Origin: Okeania sp. SIO2C9 | GTDB taxonomy: Bacteria > Cyanobacteriota > Cyanobacteriia > Cyanobacteriales > Microcoleaceae | Direction of reading: 5' to 3' | Assembly: GCF_010672455.1 (NCBI RefSeq) | Contig: NZ_JAAHGO010000062.1 | Location: 1-34,877 of the forward strand | DNA length: 34,877 bases | Notes under the pieces: generated by a model | What the model was told of the DNA's origin: nothing | What the model saw: only the letters and a program-made list of their open reading frames with translations | Database searches by the model: none | In this document: positions 8,190 through 16,570 of the stretch, one piece after another | Layout of the letters: each line of letters starts with the position of its first letter | How positions within the stretch are numbered: position 1 is the stretch's first letter | Made by a program: the position numbers and the translations under genes

Positions 8190-9705
8190 TTTGACTCCGC
8201 TTTTAAGCTAAGTAGATAGACAAAATTTCACCCTCTCTGGAAAATTACTTCAGCTAGAAAGTTTGCCGAAATATTCTCAATTCTCTGTTCTGAGTTTTGA
8301 GAATTTTACAGCTTGAGAATTTGCCGATGTTCATTCTGTCTTGAAATAAGTAGATAGGCAAAATTAAACGACAAGCAAAATCATTTTAGCTAGAAAATTT
8401 ACTGAAATATTCTGAATTCTCTCTTCTAAGTTTTGAGTCTTTTACAGTTTGAGAATTTGCCAATTTTCATTCTGTCTTGAAATAAGTAGATAGGCAGAAT
8501 TTTACTATCTCCGGAAAATCACTTCAGCTAGAAAGTTTGCCGAAATATTCTCAATTCTCTGTTCTGAGTTTTGAGAATTTTCAGTTTGAGAATTTTCCGA
8601 TTTTCATTCTGCCTTTGACTCAGCAGATAAGCAAAATTTCACCTTCTCTGGAAAATCACTTCAGCTAGAAAGTTTGCCGAAATATTCTCAATTCTCTGTT
8701 CTGAGTTTTGAGTATTTTACAGTTTGAGAATTTGCCGATTTTCATTCTGTCTTTAAGTAAGTAGATAGACAAAATTTCACTCTCTCTGGAAATTTACTTC
8801 AGCTAGAAAGTTTGCCGAAATATTCTCAACTCTCCATTCTGAACTTTTGAGTATTTTACAGCTTGAAAATTTGCCGATTTTGATTCTGTCTTTAAGTAAG
8901 TAGATAGACAAAATTTCACTCTCTCTGGAAATTTACTTCAGCTAGAAAGTTTGCCGAAATATTCTCAACTCTCCATTCTGAACTTTTGAGTATTTTACAG
9001 CTTGAAAATTTACCGATTTTGATTCTGTCTTTAAGTAAGCAGATAGGCAAAATTTTACCCTCTGTGAAAAATTACTTCAGCTAGAAAGTTTGCCGAAATC
9101 TATTTAATTCCCAATTCTGAGTTTTGAGTCTTTCACAGTTTGAGAATTTGCCGATTTTGATTCTGCTTTTAAGTAAGTAGATGGGGAAAATTTCATACTC
9201 TCTGGAAAATCACTTCAACTAGAAAGTTTGCCGAAATATTCTGAATTCTCTGTTCTTAATTTTGAATATTTTACAGCTTGAGAATTTGCCGATTTTGATT
9301 CTGTCTTTAAGTAAGTAGATAGGTAAAATTTCACTCTCTGTGAAAAATTACTTCAACTAGAAAATTGACATAAATTTTCTGAATTACCAGTTTGGAGTTT
9401 TGAGTATTTGACAGTTTGATAATTTGCCGATTTTGATTCTGTCTTTAAGTAAGTAGATAGACAAAATTTCACTCTCTGTGAAAAATTACTTCAACTAGAA
9501 AATTGACATAAATTTTCTGAATTACCAGTTTGGAGTTTTGAGTATTTGACAGTTTGATAATTTGCCGATTTTAATTCTGCCTTTAAGTAAGTAGATAGAC
9601 AAAATTTCACCCTCTCTGAAAAATCACTTCAACTAGAAAGTTTGCCGAAATCTATTTAATTTCCAATTCTGAGTTTTGAGTCTTTTACAGCTTGAGAATT
9701 TACCA
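8190..9705. repeat. 138-bp tandem array, 11 units
   Basis: GTAGATAG or close variants recur at 8212, 8350, 8486, 8623, 8761, 8900, 9039, 9177, 9315, 9453 and 9591, a step of 136-139 bp. Each unit has two related halves, one around AGAAAGTTTGCCGAAATATTC and one around GAGAATTTGCCGATTTTCATT, so the unit may be a diverged dimer of about 69 bp. Both strands have frequent stops. It fills the whole gap between rfbC and the split gene. Neighbouring units 5-6 and 9-10 are nearly identical, which suggests recent local duplication. Confidence 0.9.
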
Positions 9706-9735
9706 ATGAAGAAAATATTTCATTTAGTATTCAAA

Positions 9736-9782
9736 CCTCTGGGTGAGCGCCAGAGGTACTGATAACTGATAACTGATAACTG
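9736..9782. repeat. CCTCTGG hairpin and ACTGATA heptamers after rfbC
   Basis: CCTCTGG and CCAGAGG pair across a 7-base loop (9737-9757). ACTGATA then repeats with period 7 (9758-9782). The hairpin could act as a terminator for rfbC, but on the rfbC strand it is not followed by a clean T run, so a repeat origin is equally likely. Confidence 0.45.
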
Positions 9783-9795
9783 AAATAACTCCTCC

Positions 9796-10341
9796 TTAAA
9801 ACAAATCAGCACCTTTCAAAGTTGTACCAGCTTCATCTTTTTTAGATAATTTCACGTCAATTCCATCTAAAGGCCAATTAATCCCAATTTCTGGATCGTT
9901 CCAAATAATTGAACGTTCGTATTCTGGCGCGTAATAGTCGGTAGTCTTATACAAAACATCCGCAGTTTCAGACACTACTAAAAAACCATGAGCAAAACCA
10001 GGAGGCACCCAAAGTTGTCGTTTATTTTCTGCACTTAAAAGATAACCTACCCACTTACCAAAATTAGGAGAATTTTTCCGAATATCTACAGCAACATCGA
10101 ATATTTCTCCAACAACTGCTCGTAATAATTTACCTTGAGCTTGTTGAATTTGATAATGTAAACCTCGCAATACTCCTTTGCTAGAACGAGAGTGATTATC
10201 TTGCACAAATTCCAGATTTACTCCTGTTTTTTCTGAAAAATTGCGTTGATTAAAACTTTCCATAAAAAAGCCACGTTCGTCTCCAAAAACTTTTGGCTCT
10301 ATCAGCAATACTTCTGGGATTTCTGTTTGAATTACATTCAT
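9796..10341 (-). CDS. rfbC: dTDP-4-dehydrorhamnose 3,5-epimerase
   Basis: Protein of 181 residues, standard length for RmlC/RfbC. It epimerises C3 and C5 of dTDP-4-dehydro-6-deoxyglucose, giving the substrate for RfbD. Single cupin domain: FGDERGFFMESFN at 19-31, QDNHSRS at 47-53, GVLRGLHYQ at 56-64 with the catalytic-base His62, PGFAHGF at 114-120 and YKTTDYYAPE at 131-140 containing the usual active-site Tyr. ATG start preceded by GAGG at good spacing, one of the clearest ribosome sites in the window. Together with rfbD it points to rhamnose in a surface glycan; the first two pathway genes are not visible here. Confidence 0.95.
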   Translation of the reverse strand: MNVIQTEIPEVLLIEPKVFGDERGFFMESFNQRNFSEKTGVNLEFVQDNHSRSSKGVLRGLHYQIQQAQGKLLRAVVGEIFDVAVDIRKNSPNFGKWVGYLLSAENKRQLWVPPGFAHGFLVVSETADVLYKTTDYYAPEYERSIIWNDPEIGINWPLDGIDVKLSKKDEAGTTLKGADLF

Positions 10342-10845
10342 TTATATAACCTCAATTTATTTAATAGGTAGTAGGTTTTAGGTCTTAGGTTTTAGGTCTG
10401 ATTAGTTGTTAGGTTTTAGAGTTAATATATAGTAACCGTCAAAGCGATTAGTACATATCAAAAGCTTAAAACTCAGACAACACAAGATTCTCTTTCTCTC
10501 CTAGATAACTAAACGTCTTCTTCCTTTTTCCTTCTGCTATATTCACAATTAAAAATTCCATAGATATATAACTTTATCTTGTCTATTTTGTCAACCTTTT
10601 TTCCCTTACATCAACCAACCGTGAAAAAAGAATGCTTAACTTAGGCAATATTTCAATTATTAAGTAATTAACACAGACTTAATAACTTTATTTGATAATT
10701 AGCACCCCAGTTATTGTTAATTATTCTGATGTTTACTACTCCCCCACTCCCCCACTCCTTCCATATCCGTATATCCGTGCCATAATCCGTGTGAGCCACT
10801 CTCCCACTCCTTCCGTATCCGTATATAATCCGTGTGAGCCACTTC
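10342..10845. other. Intergenic region with TTAGGTY heptamers and a duplicated tract
   Basis: No gene seen. TTAGGTT and TTAGGTC alternate with period 7 at 10372-10398. A tract with CCCACTCCTTCC, TATCCGTATAT and AATCCGTGTGAGCC occurs twice (about 10748-10800 and 10803-10845), ending at the stop of the methyltransferase gene. Confidence 0.5.
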
Positions 10846-11706
10846 CTACTTTTTCTTTCCCCAAGCTTCTAATTCTCCTATCCACAGAGAAAAAACTAAT
10901 TTATGGAGATTTAGTGATCGAGCAATTCTTAGTAAAAAGGAGAATAAAGTTGGCTGATAATACTTGAGTCGATCAAGTATATATTCCACACTCATAGAAT
11001 TATTAGTTGGCTTTGATTCTACATCAGAAAATCCTGTTTTTTCCAAGGCAAATTTCATCGTATCAAGAGAGAAATAAGTCAGATGTTCTGTTGGTTTATA
11101 GTGATACCATAAAGCACCTAATAACTTTTCCCAAAATCCTCCCACATTTGGAGTAGTAATAAAAATCCATCCTCCCGGTTTCAAAAGTTGATAAGCTGCT
11201 GTTAGTTGAGTAATAGGATCTGTCGTATGTTCAATCATATCTTGCAACATAATCAAATCAAAATAATTAGGTTCAAAACTATGATTAAACAAATCTCCTT
11301 GACAGACAGATAAACCACGACTTTTAGCAAAATTCACTGCATATTCTGATACTTCTAAACCTTGAGGATTATCCCATTCTAAATCTTTTGCTTGCTCCAA
11401 ACAATCACCTAAAGCACAACCTACATCTAATAATAAACCTTTACCATAAAGTTTTTTTTCAGCCTTCAATAAACGCTGTCGAAAAGTCTGGCTATTAATT
11501 TTCATGCCTTGAAAATAATTAGAATATCCTCCTTTAGGAAAATCGTTATTATAGTAATCTTCTTGATAGATAGCAGTAGGATTTGTTGGTGGATTATTAT
11601 CCCATACCATACCACATTCAGAGCATTTTGCTAATAGATAGTCATCCCCTGCTTTGTAGTAGTTAAATTTATCTGTATGACATAAGGGGCAATGATTCTT
11701 TTGCAT
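10846..11706 (-). CDS. SAM-dependent methyltransferase with zinc ribbon
   Basis: Protein of 286 residues. The N-terminus has two CxxC pairs (Cys6/Cys9 and Cys28/Cys31) forming a probable zinc ribbon, then a class I Rossmann methyltransferase domain with motif I LLDVGCALGD (92-101), the acidic GLEVSEYAV, QDMIEH near 156-161 and LLKPGGWIFITTPN. This zinc-ribbon plus methyltransferase layout is common in genes for sugar or surface-glycan modification. The same layout forms the N-terminal domain of the 1825-residue protein at 28260-33737. Substrate unknown. ATG start with no evident ribosome site; TTGCATAATA is repeated directly at and before the start. Confidence 0.85.
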   Translation of the reverse strand: MQKNHCPLCHTDKFNYYKAGDDYLLAKCSECGMVWDNNPPTNPTAIYQEDYYNNDFPKGGYSNYFQGMKINSQTFRQRLLKAEKKLYGKGLLLDVGCALGDCLEQAKDLEWDNPQGLEVSEYAVNFAKSRGLSVCQGDLFNHSFEPNYFDLIMLQDMIEHTTDPITQLTAAYQLLKPGGWIFITTPNVGGFWEKLLGALWYHYKPTEHLTYFSLDTMKFALEKTGFSDVESKPTNNSMSVEYILDRLKYYQPTLFSFLLRIARSLNLHKLVFSLWIGELEAWGKKK

Positions 11707-11769
11707 AATATTGCATAATATTTGATTAAAATTACTTCTGTTAAAATTACATCTAGATAAATATATTAT

Positions 11770-11925
11770 CTGCGATTAAAATCCTAGACTCATAGCTGAA
11801 GCCCTTTTAAGGGACTAAAAATACTCAGTTTACCTCTATTAGGATATATTACCTGGGATTAAAATCCCAGGCTCATAGCTCAATTCCCTTAAAAGGGAAT
11901 AAAAATACTGAGTCCGCTTTAGAGC
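11770..11925. repeat. Two copies of a hairpin-rich ~70-bp repeat
   Basis: Each copy has GATTAAAATCC, CTCATAGCT, a CCCTTTTAAGGG-type palindrome and ATAAAAATACTSAGT-like ends. In the second copy CCTGGGATTAAAATCCCAGG is a perfect 20-bp palindrome. Related pieces occur at about 12570-12680. Non-coding; a dispersed repeat of unknown origin. Confidence 0.6.
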
Positions 11926-11938
11926 ACTTAAGCTATTA

Positions 11939-11960
11939 GCCCAGAAATTCATTTCTGGGT
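11939..11960. repeat. Hairpin upstream of the transposase remnant
   Basis: CCCAGAAAT and ATTTCTGGG pair across two bases. It lies about 50 bp before the IS200/IS605-type transposase remnant, where such elements carry a hairpin at the left end that TnpA recognises. Assignment as left end is inferred from position and shape. Confidence 0.45.
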
Positions 11961-12010
11961 GGGATATCAATTTTTACCTAAGTTTGCATATTTAAAATAT
12001 CAAAATTACC

Positions 12011-12390
12011 ATGGCATTATGGCGACTTTTCTATCATTTTGTTTGGTCAAATAAAGAAAGAAAACCTCTAATTAAACTAAATATATAACCTCAACTTTAT
12101 CATTATATTATTGGCAAAACTAATGCTCTTAATTGTATTATTCATGCTATTAATGGTACAGAAAATCATATTCATTTGGTAGTTTCAGTATCACCTACTT
12201 TAGCTATTTCTGATTTTGTGAAAAACATTAAAGGTAGTAGTTCTCATTATCTAAATAATCTTCTACCTCCGAAGGAAAATAAATTTGCTTGGCAAGCAGG
12301 ATATGGTGTCTTTTCTTTGGGAAAAACACAACTATAACGAGCGATCGCTTATGTCGATAATCAAAAACAACATCATTCAAAAGGAACAAT
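12011..12390 (+). pseudogene. tnpA: IS200/IS605-family transposase TnpA, degraded
   Basis: From ATG the plus strand reads MALWRLFYHFVWSNKERKPL, then after a TAA (12086-12088) PQLYHYIIGKTNALNCIIHA, NHIHLVV, IADFVKN-like ISDFVKNIKGSSSHYL, FAWQAGYGVFSLG, and after a second TAA (12335-12337) AYVDNQKQHHSKGT. NHIHLVV is the HUH metal site and the Tyr in AYVDNQKQ is in the place of the catalytic Tyr1. These are hallmarks of the Y1 transposases. The frame is preserved apart from the two stops, and the normal C-terminal tail is missing because the repeat element at 12387-12519 begins there. It is one of the few coding regions on the plus strand. It cannot make active transposase. Confidence 0.9.
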
Positions 12391-12519
12391 TAATAATTAA
12401 TAATTAATAATTAATAATTAATAATTACCTCTTCTTTTCAAGGACAGGATTGACCCTTAAGAAAAATTTTTCTTGTTTCTCCTTTCAAGGAGAGGCTTTA
12501 AACCTTAATTATTCGGTAA
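12387..12519. mobile_element. Small repeat element, copy B
   Basis: Same family as copy A: five or so AATTAAT heptamers, TAATTACCTCTTCTTTTCAA, a paired AAGGACAGGATTGAC segment, CTCCTTTCAAGGAGAGG and the end TTCGGTAA. It abuts the truncated end of the transposase remnant. Confidence 0.75.
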
Positions 12520-12687
12520 ATTTTTACCAAAAACAAATGATTGATAAAGACGATTTTCCTTGAAAATTCTCTAGAGATTAAAATCCCTAACTCACAGCTC
12601 AATCAATATGCCAGGGATTAAAATGCTCACATCTTAATTCCTCTCAAGATGACTCCGTATTTTCAGTTCCTTTTAAGGGACTTCAGC

Positions 12688-12860
12688 TATAGCAATCAGG
12701 AATCAGGTGTGAGAATTGAGATGTTCCTTTAAAGTTTAGAATATAGCAGTTATCTTACTCATATATATTCGTTTTTTTCTTCTTCTCTGTTGCCTTCCGG
12801 AGCTGTTGCCTGTTGCCTAAAAATATCCAATATCTCACGACTAAAATCATATTGCTATAT
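12688..12860. mobile_element. MITE-like element with TATAGCAAT ends
   Basis: TATAGCAAT at the left and ATTGCTATA at the right are exact inverted ends 173 bp apart. The sequence matches, in reverse orientation, the element at 28118-28284: both contain CAGGAATCAG, GTGAGAATTGAG, TCCTTTAAAG, ATATAGCAG and GATATTGG next to a GTGAGATA-like piece. It has no coding capacity. It lies just downstream of the membrane-protein gene at 12907-14784. Confidence 0.7.
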
Positions 12861-12906
12861 TAGTCTTGAAATAAATTTAAAGGTAATTTTGGCATTTATT
12901 ATTATC

Positions 12907-14784
12907 TTATAAACCATTTTCAACCCTGACTTTAACTTCATCATTCAATTTAATAAATTCCTGGTTATCATAATTATAAACCCAAGCATTAATTACGGTT
13001 TCTCCCACAGGTAAAGACTTAGCTGAAAATGTGACTTTCCATCGCGCTCTGTTATACTTTTTTGACTTCAGAACTTTAGCAATATCATTACTTTCTAAAT
13101 TGACAATAGCATTAGCAAAGAAAGATTTATTTTGACCAGAAGAAAGTAAAACTAGATTCGGTTGTTTTTTTCTATCCTGTCTAATTGCCCATCCCCCCAA
13201 ACTAAGAGTTTCATTCCTATTAATAATTAGAGGATTTTCAGTTGTTTGAGGATTATCTAAATAACCATAAGTTTGTTTTGTTTCTGTAATAAATTCCAAA
13301 TTTTGTGGATATTTTCGCCATCCTAGTTTTGCCATAATTTCTGCACCTTTTCTGACTAACCACGTTTTGCCATTCATTAATACTAAACAACTATCTTGAG
13401 ATTCTTCAATAAATTCTGAATCTTCCAAATAGTTAATTATTTCTAGGCACTCTTTCCGACTTTCCATGTAAGGAAAACTTGATTTTACACTCGCAACAAC
13501 ATACACCGAGTTAACCATGATAATTCCTGTCATTACTACAGCAAAAATTTTATATATTGATAAATACTTTTGCTGATTTTGCAGAAATAAACCAAAAAGA
13601 TAAATTAAGGAAATAATTAATAAAATTGACGTAGTTGTATACCGCGAAGAAATCATTGCATTTTCCACACCATATTCTGCCCTCCCTACAGAAATAGATA
13701 GAGCAGAAATTAGAGAAAACGTTCCTATTGTTAACCAAGGAATAGCTGCCGGAGTCAAGGTAAATTCATCAAAATAATTGGGTCTAAAACCCCACCTTTT
13801 AAGGCTAAATATTTTTGGAGCGGAGCTTAAATCCCCGTTAAAAAAATTACTTCTGATTTTTGTGCGGACGAATCGCCATTCGCCCCTACTGACTTCGTTA
13901 AACCAAGGTTTCTTGAGAAAATAAAATGTGAAAAATATAAAACTAGATAATAATGTTAATCCTGTCAAAATTGCTGGAATGGAAATTCTCACTAAAGGCA
14001 AACCTAAAATAGCTAAAAAATAATTGATGATTAGGAATGGTTGTTCTGTAAATAAAAATGGTTTTGGCTCTCGAATGGGATTATAGTTAATTGAATATAT
14101 CAAACATGAAAGTATAAACAGTAAAATCCAAATAGTTACTCTACTAATTTTTTGCTTGGGTTTACCTTCCAGCCCAAATATTGATGGTATAAGTACAAAC
14201 CAAGAAAATAATCCTTGTATTAATGTAAAACTGCCAATAAAACAGGATATTGCCGCCAGAAATATTTTAGTTTTTGCTGAAAAATGATCGAATGCGTAAA
14301 TAAAATAGATTGCTATGATTAAGCATAAATTTGTCAGAAACCAAAATAGGGTAAATCCCCATAACCAATTCTGATGTTGTACTAGGGAAAATAATAATAG
14401 ACTGACTAATATATTTGCTATATGTAGGATATTTTTGTTTTTATTCTGGAATTGAATTTCGGCTATTTTGCAGATAGCAAAAAATGTGATGATGACAAAA
14501 ATTACGCTACAAATTATTTCAGCTTGGGTATTCCATTTCGTGGCAAAAGCTAAGGCAGTAATAATTAATTTTGGTATTAATATTCTGTGATGTCCGTGTA
14601 CTGTAAAAAAGTCAAAAAATGTGGCGTTTCCTTCAGCAACTCGCTCAAAAATAGGGGTTAATCTCCATTGGTCCCAGTAGGGAACGTTGACACTAAAATT
14701 AGCCAGAAACCAGAGGAGTAATAAGACTGGGAAAATATAGAGGGTTAGTAATAATATTTTGGTTTGGGAAAATATTTTTCGCAT
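12907..14784 (-). CDS. Polytopic membrane protein, GT-C glycosyltransferase-like
   Basis: Protein of 625 residues from the chosen start. A TTG-started frame reaches 14865, but those extra 27 residues (MGYPYGKQATFLNP) are a translated dispersed repeat, so the ATG giving MRKIFSQTKILLLTLYIFPV, a first membrane helix, is preferred. About ten membrane segments follow. The first external loop has PYWDQW and HGHHRILIPKLI, matching the paralogue at 786-2624, and the late motif is YGVENAMISSRYTTTS. The C-terminal soluble domain (about 527-620) starts LGGWAIRQD and ends AWVYNYDNQEF. Residues about 295-333 (SRGEWRFVRTKIRS, IFSLKRWGFRPN) come from repeat DNA inserted in frame between membrane helices. 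Probable role: transfer of sugar from a lipid-linked donor in surface glycan assembly, inferred from topology and neighbours. Confidence 0.75.
   Translation of the reverse strand: MRKIFSQTKILLLTLYIFPVLLLLWFLANFSVNVPYWDQWRLTPIFERVAEGNATFFDFFTVHGHHRILIPKLIITALAFATKWNTQAEIICSVIFVIITFFAICKIAEIQFQNKNKNILHIANILVSLLLFSLVQHQNWLWGFTLFWFLTNLCLIIAIYFIYAFDHFSAKTKIFLAAISCFIGSFTLIQGLFSWFVLIPSIFGLEGKPKQKISRVTIWILLFILSCLIYSINYNPIREPKPFLFTEQPFLIINYFLAILGLPLVRISIPAILTGLTLLSSFIFFTFYFLKKPWFNEVSRGEWRFVRTKIRSNFFNGDLSSAPKIFSLKRWGFRPNYFDEFTLTPAAIPWLTIGTFSLISALSISVGRAEYGVENAMISSRYTTTSILLIISLIYLFGLFLQNQQKYLSIYKIFAVVMTGIIMVNSVYVVASVKSSFPYMESRKECLEIINYLEDSEFIEESQDSCLVLMNGKTWLVRKGAEIMAKLGWRKYPQNLEFITETKQTYGYLDNPQTTENPLIINRNETLSLGGWAIRQDRKKQPNLVLLSSGQNKSFFANAIVNLESNDIAKVLKSKKYNRARWKVTFSAKSLPVGETVINAWVYNYDNQEFIKLNDEVKVRVENGL
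13785..13905. repeat. Dispersed repeat inserted in frame in a CDS
   Basis: Within the membrane-protein gene the plus strand has GCGGACGAATCGCCATTCGC followed by CCCTAC, a palindrome-rich unit seen widely between cyanobacterial genes, beside a tract with AAACCCCACCTTTTAAGGCT and GGAGCGGAGCTTAAATCCCC. The paralogue at 786-2624 has no counterpart of these residues. Frame is kept across the insertion. Confidence 0.65.
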
Positions 14785-14789
14785 TATTG

Positions 14790-14975
14790 GGAAGTGGCGA
14801 TCGGCAATATTATAGGTGTAGGTTGGGTTGAGGAACGTAGCTTGCTTCCCGTAAGGGTAACCCAACTACTGACACTTATACAATAAAACAAACCACATCT
14901 GTATCTCTTTTCTCTATTCGTTTAATGTTGGGTTTCACTACCGTTCAACCCAACCTACAATCTACTTTTAACATT
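14790..14975. repeat. Dispersed repeat upstream of the membrane-protein gene
   Basis: GGTTGGGTTGAGGAACGTAG, then CTTGCTTCCCGTAAGGGTAA and CCCAAC, and about 50 bp later TGTTGGGTTTCAC with CAACCCAACCTACA. This is a palindrome-rich intergenic repeat type. It carries the apparent TTG start of the downstream frame and obscures the native leader. Confidence 0.6.
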
Positions 14976-15039
14976 ATTAGAAAATTGGTAGATAGCTTTT
15001 TTTGGAAATATTACCTTAAAGCGAAGTTGAAAGTCCTGT

Positions 15040-15645
15040 CTCTTTAGAGCTATGTGGGAATAGAGATGAATAAAATTTTTATTTCTGATTTGCTAAAAGC
15101 TTGTCTCTGAATTTTCTCGGCAAAAGCTCCTATTGCTATATTCGCAACAAAAGGGAAGTGAGCAAAAATTCTTATTGCGTATGTGGCAATAGAGATGAAT
15201 TAAGTTTTTATTTCTAATTTGCTAAAAGCTTACCTTTGGATTTTCTCGGCAAAAACTCCTATTGCTATATCCGCAACAAAAGAGAACTGAGCAAAAATTC
15301 CTATTGCGTATACAGCAATAGAGCTGAATCAAATTTTTATTTCTGATTTGCTAAAAACTTGCCTGTGAGTTTTGTAGGTAAAAGCTCCTATTGCTATATC
15401 CGCAATAATAAGGAAACTGAGTCGAAATTCCTATTGCATATGCAGCAATAGAAATGAATTAGATTTCTATTTTGAATTTACGAAAAACTTGCCTGTGAGT
15501 TTTGTAGGTAAAAGCTCCTATTGCGATATTCGCAACAAAAGAGAACTGAGCAAAAATTCCTATTGCGTATACAGCAATATAGATGAATCAAATTTTTATT
15601 TCTGATTTTTAAACCCTTGCCTCTGGATTTTGTCGGTCAAAACTC
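15040..15645. repeat. 129-130-bp tandem array, about 5 units
   Basis: The anchor [AG]CTCCTATTGC recurs at 15126, 15255, 15384 and 15514, a 129-130 bp step, with partial units at both ends. Each unit holds TATTGCTATATTCGCAACAA and, about 45 bp on, TATTGCGTATACAGCAATAG, which is itself palindromic (CTATTGC / GCAATAG). No coding potential. It separates the glycan genes from the peptide export region. Confidence 0.85.
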
Positions 15646-15694
15646 TGGAGGAATTTTCCAGAAAGTACAAGGGTTTTTGTAGTCGCTATAGCTC

Positions 15695-15747
15695 TAAAAA
15701 GAAGTCCCCTAGAAAGTGCCACTGGGGAAGTAGACTTCTAGGGGATA
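15695..15747 (-). terminator. Probable rho-independent terminator after the peptide genes
   Basis: On the minus strand TCCCCTAGAAGT pairs with ACTTTCTAGGGGA (one bulge) across 16 bases and is followed by CTTCTTTTT. It lies about 270 bp downstream of the last peptide gene and is the best terminator-like structure for that transcription unit. Confidence 0.55.
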
Positions 15748-15879
15748 CTCTTCTCAATTTTGGGGAGAAGAGGCGATCGCTAACTAAATATCCGTCGCCA
15801 CCTTTTTTTTTGCCCCCGTGCCAGCGATCGGAAAACTTGGAACTGACAAGGGTAGTGAGTAAATTTTTAAGAGTAAATA

Positions 15880-15947
15880 GACTCAACAATTTTGAGTCGA
15901 AAGAATTTTGACAATCAAGTTTTATCAATATTAGTATTCTAACTTTA
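15880..15947 (-). repeat. Conserved 3' motif after peptide gene 1
   Basis: The plus strand TTGAGTCGAAAGAATTTTGA, then CAATCAAGTTTTATCAATATTAGTAT, matches 16486-16550 with few changes. Both copies lie just downstream of one of the two peptide genes, so a whole gene-plus-tail cassette seems to have been duplicated. Confidence 0.75.
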
Positions 15948-16016
15948 GCTAGGTCGATGTAAATCTTAGTTGTGATGCCCTCAACCCTTAACAATAACTA
16001 TTTGTTCCCTTCCTTC

Positions 16017-16202
16017 TCATTGTCTTGTCAAAACGTGTCTGATTGGATGACTTCTTTGAGGTCCTGACCAAGCCCCCCCGGCAACTTGGTCAAGGAACTC
16101 CAGGTCTAGAGAGATTAGTGGCTCCTCTTCTTCCCTCTTTGGAGTGTTCGATGGATTTGAGGTGTGGACCTTTTGTTTTCCTTGTTTTTGAGACTTATGC
16201 AT
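16017..16202 (-). CDS. Double-glycine leader peptide, candidate RiPP/bacteriocin precursor
   Basis: Peptide of 61 residues. The leader has a basic N-terminal part (MHKSQKQGKQKVHTS), an acidic stretch REEEEP, then ISLDLEFLDQVAGG ending at residue 43. That is the classic double-glycine pattern recognised by ABC exporters. The predicted core is 18 residues, AWSGPQRSHPIRHVLTRQ, rich in Arg/His and without Cys. The peptide at 16571-16813 has nearly the same leader and a different core, as expected of a precursor family. Exporter, adaptor and isomerase genes lie upstream on the same strand. No modifying enzyme (LanM, YcaO, radical SAM) is in the window, so an unmodified bacteriocin-like peptide is possible. 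ATG start, weak AAGAGA ribosome site. Confidence 0.75.
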   Translation of the reverse strand: MHKSQKQGKQKVHTSNPSNTPKREEEEPLISLDLEFLDQVAGGAWSGPQRSHPIRHVLTRQ

Positions 16203-16239
16203 TACTGTGAATCTCTTATTATCTTGTTTTGCGAGCGGA

Positions 16240-16269
16240 AGTATAACATAGTCTAGTCTTATTTGTCAG
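16240..16269 (-). promoter_or_regulatory. Candidate promoter of peptide gene 1
   Basis: On the minus strand CTGACA (5 of 6 to TTGACA) is followed after 18 bases by TATACT (5 of 6 to TATAAT), and the -10 ends 38 bases before the ATG. This suggests the second cassette can be transcribed by itself. Confidence 0.45.
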
Positions 16270-16485
16270 AGATTAAACGAAGGGAAATTTCCCTGGATGA
16301 ATTTTGGACTTCAAAGAGCAGATCAAGTAGGCGATCGCTGGGCATAGCAGAATCAATAAGGAAGAAGGAAAAATCTTGCTTTGTCTAAGTTTTAAGCTTT
16401 TTATCTGTCCTAGCCTTTGCTTCGACTGCCATAACATTTTCGTTTTATATATCACTCATGAGGGTCAATAAACCCAACCCAACAT

Positions 16486-16550
16486 TGTTGAGTCGAAAGA
16501 ATTTTGACAATCGAGTTTGATCAATGTTAGTATGTCAAATCGGCTCCTTG
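16486..16550 (-). repeat. Conserved 3' motif after peptide gene 2
   Basis: Contains TTGAGTCGAAAGAATTTTGA and CAATCGAGTTTGATCAATGT, the counterpart of 15880-15947. It starts about 20 bases downstream of the stop of peptide gene 2. It may be a conserved RNA tail or simply part of the duplicated unit. Confidence 0.75.
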
Positions 16551-16570
16551 ATTAATCCAAACAAAAAGCA

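Noticed and set aside
8190-9705. CRISPR array
   Set aside because: Units of 138 bp are similar over their whole length, without short repeats and unique spacers; no cas genes are present.
10692-10967. 91-residue plus-strand frame overlapping the methyltransferase 3' end
   Set aside because: It covers a duplicated low-complexity tract and the antisense of a clear gene.
14785-14865. N-terminal extension of the second GT-C-like protein
   Set aside because: It starts with TTG and its residues come from a dispersed intergenic repeat; the ATG at 14784 begins directly with a membrane helix.
15630-15994. Overlapping open frames of 93 (plus) and 102 (minus) residues
   Set aside because: Both run through the tandem array end, the terminator stem and the conserved 3' tail; composition is not protein-like on either strand.
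16273-16455. 60-residue minus-strand frame between the two peptide genes as a third precursor
   Set aside because: It has no GG leader and no similarity to the other leaders; a nearby shorter frame (MPSDRLLDLLFEVQ) is also unsupported.
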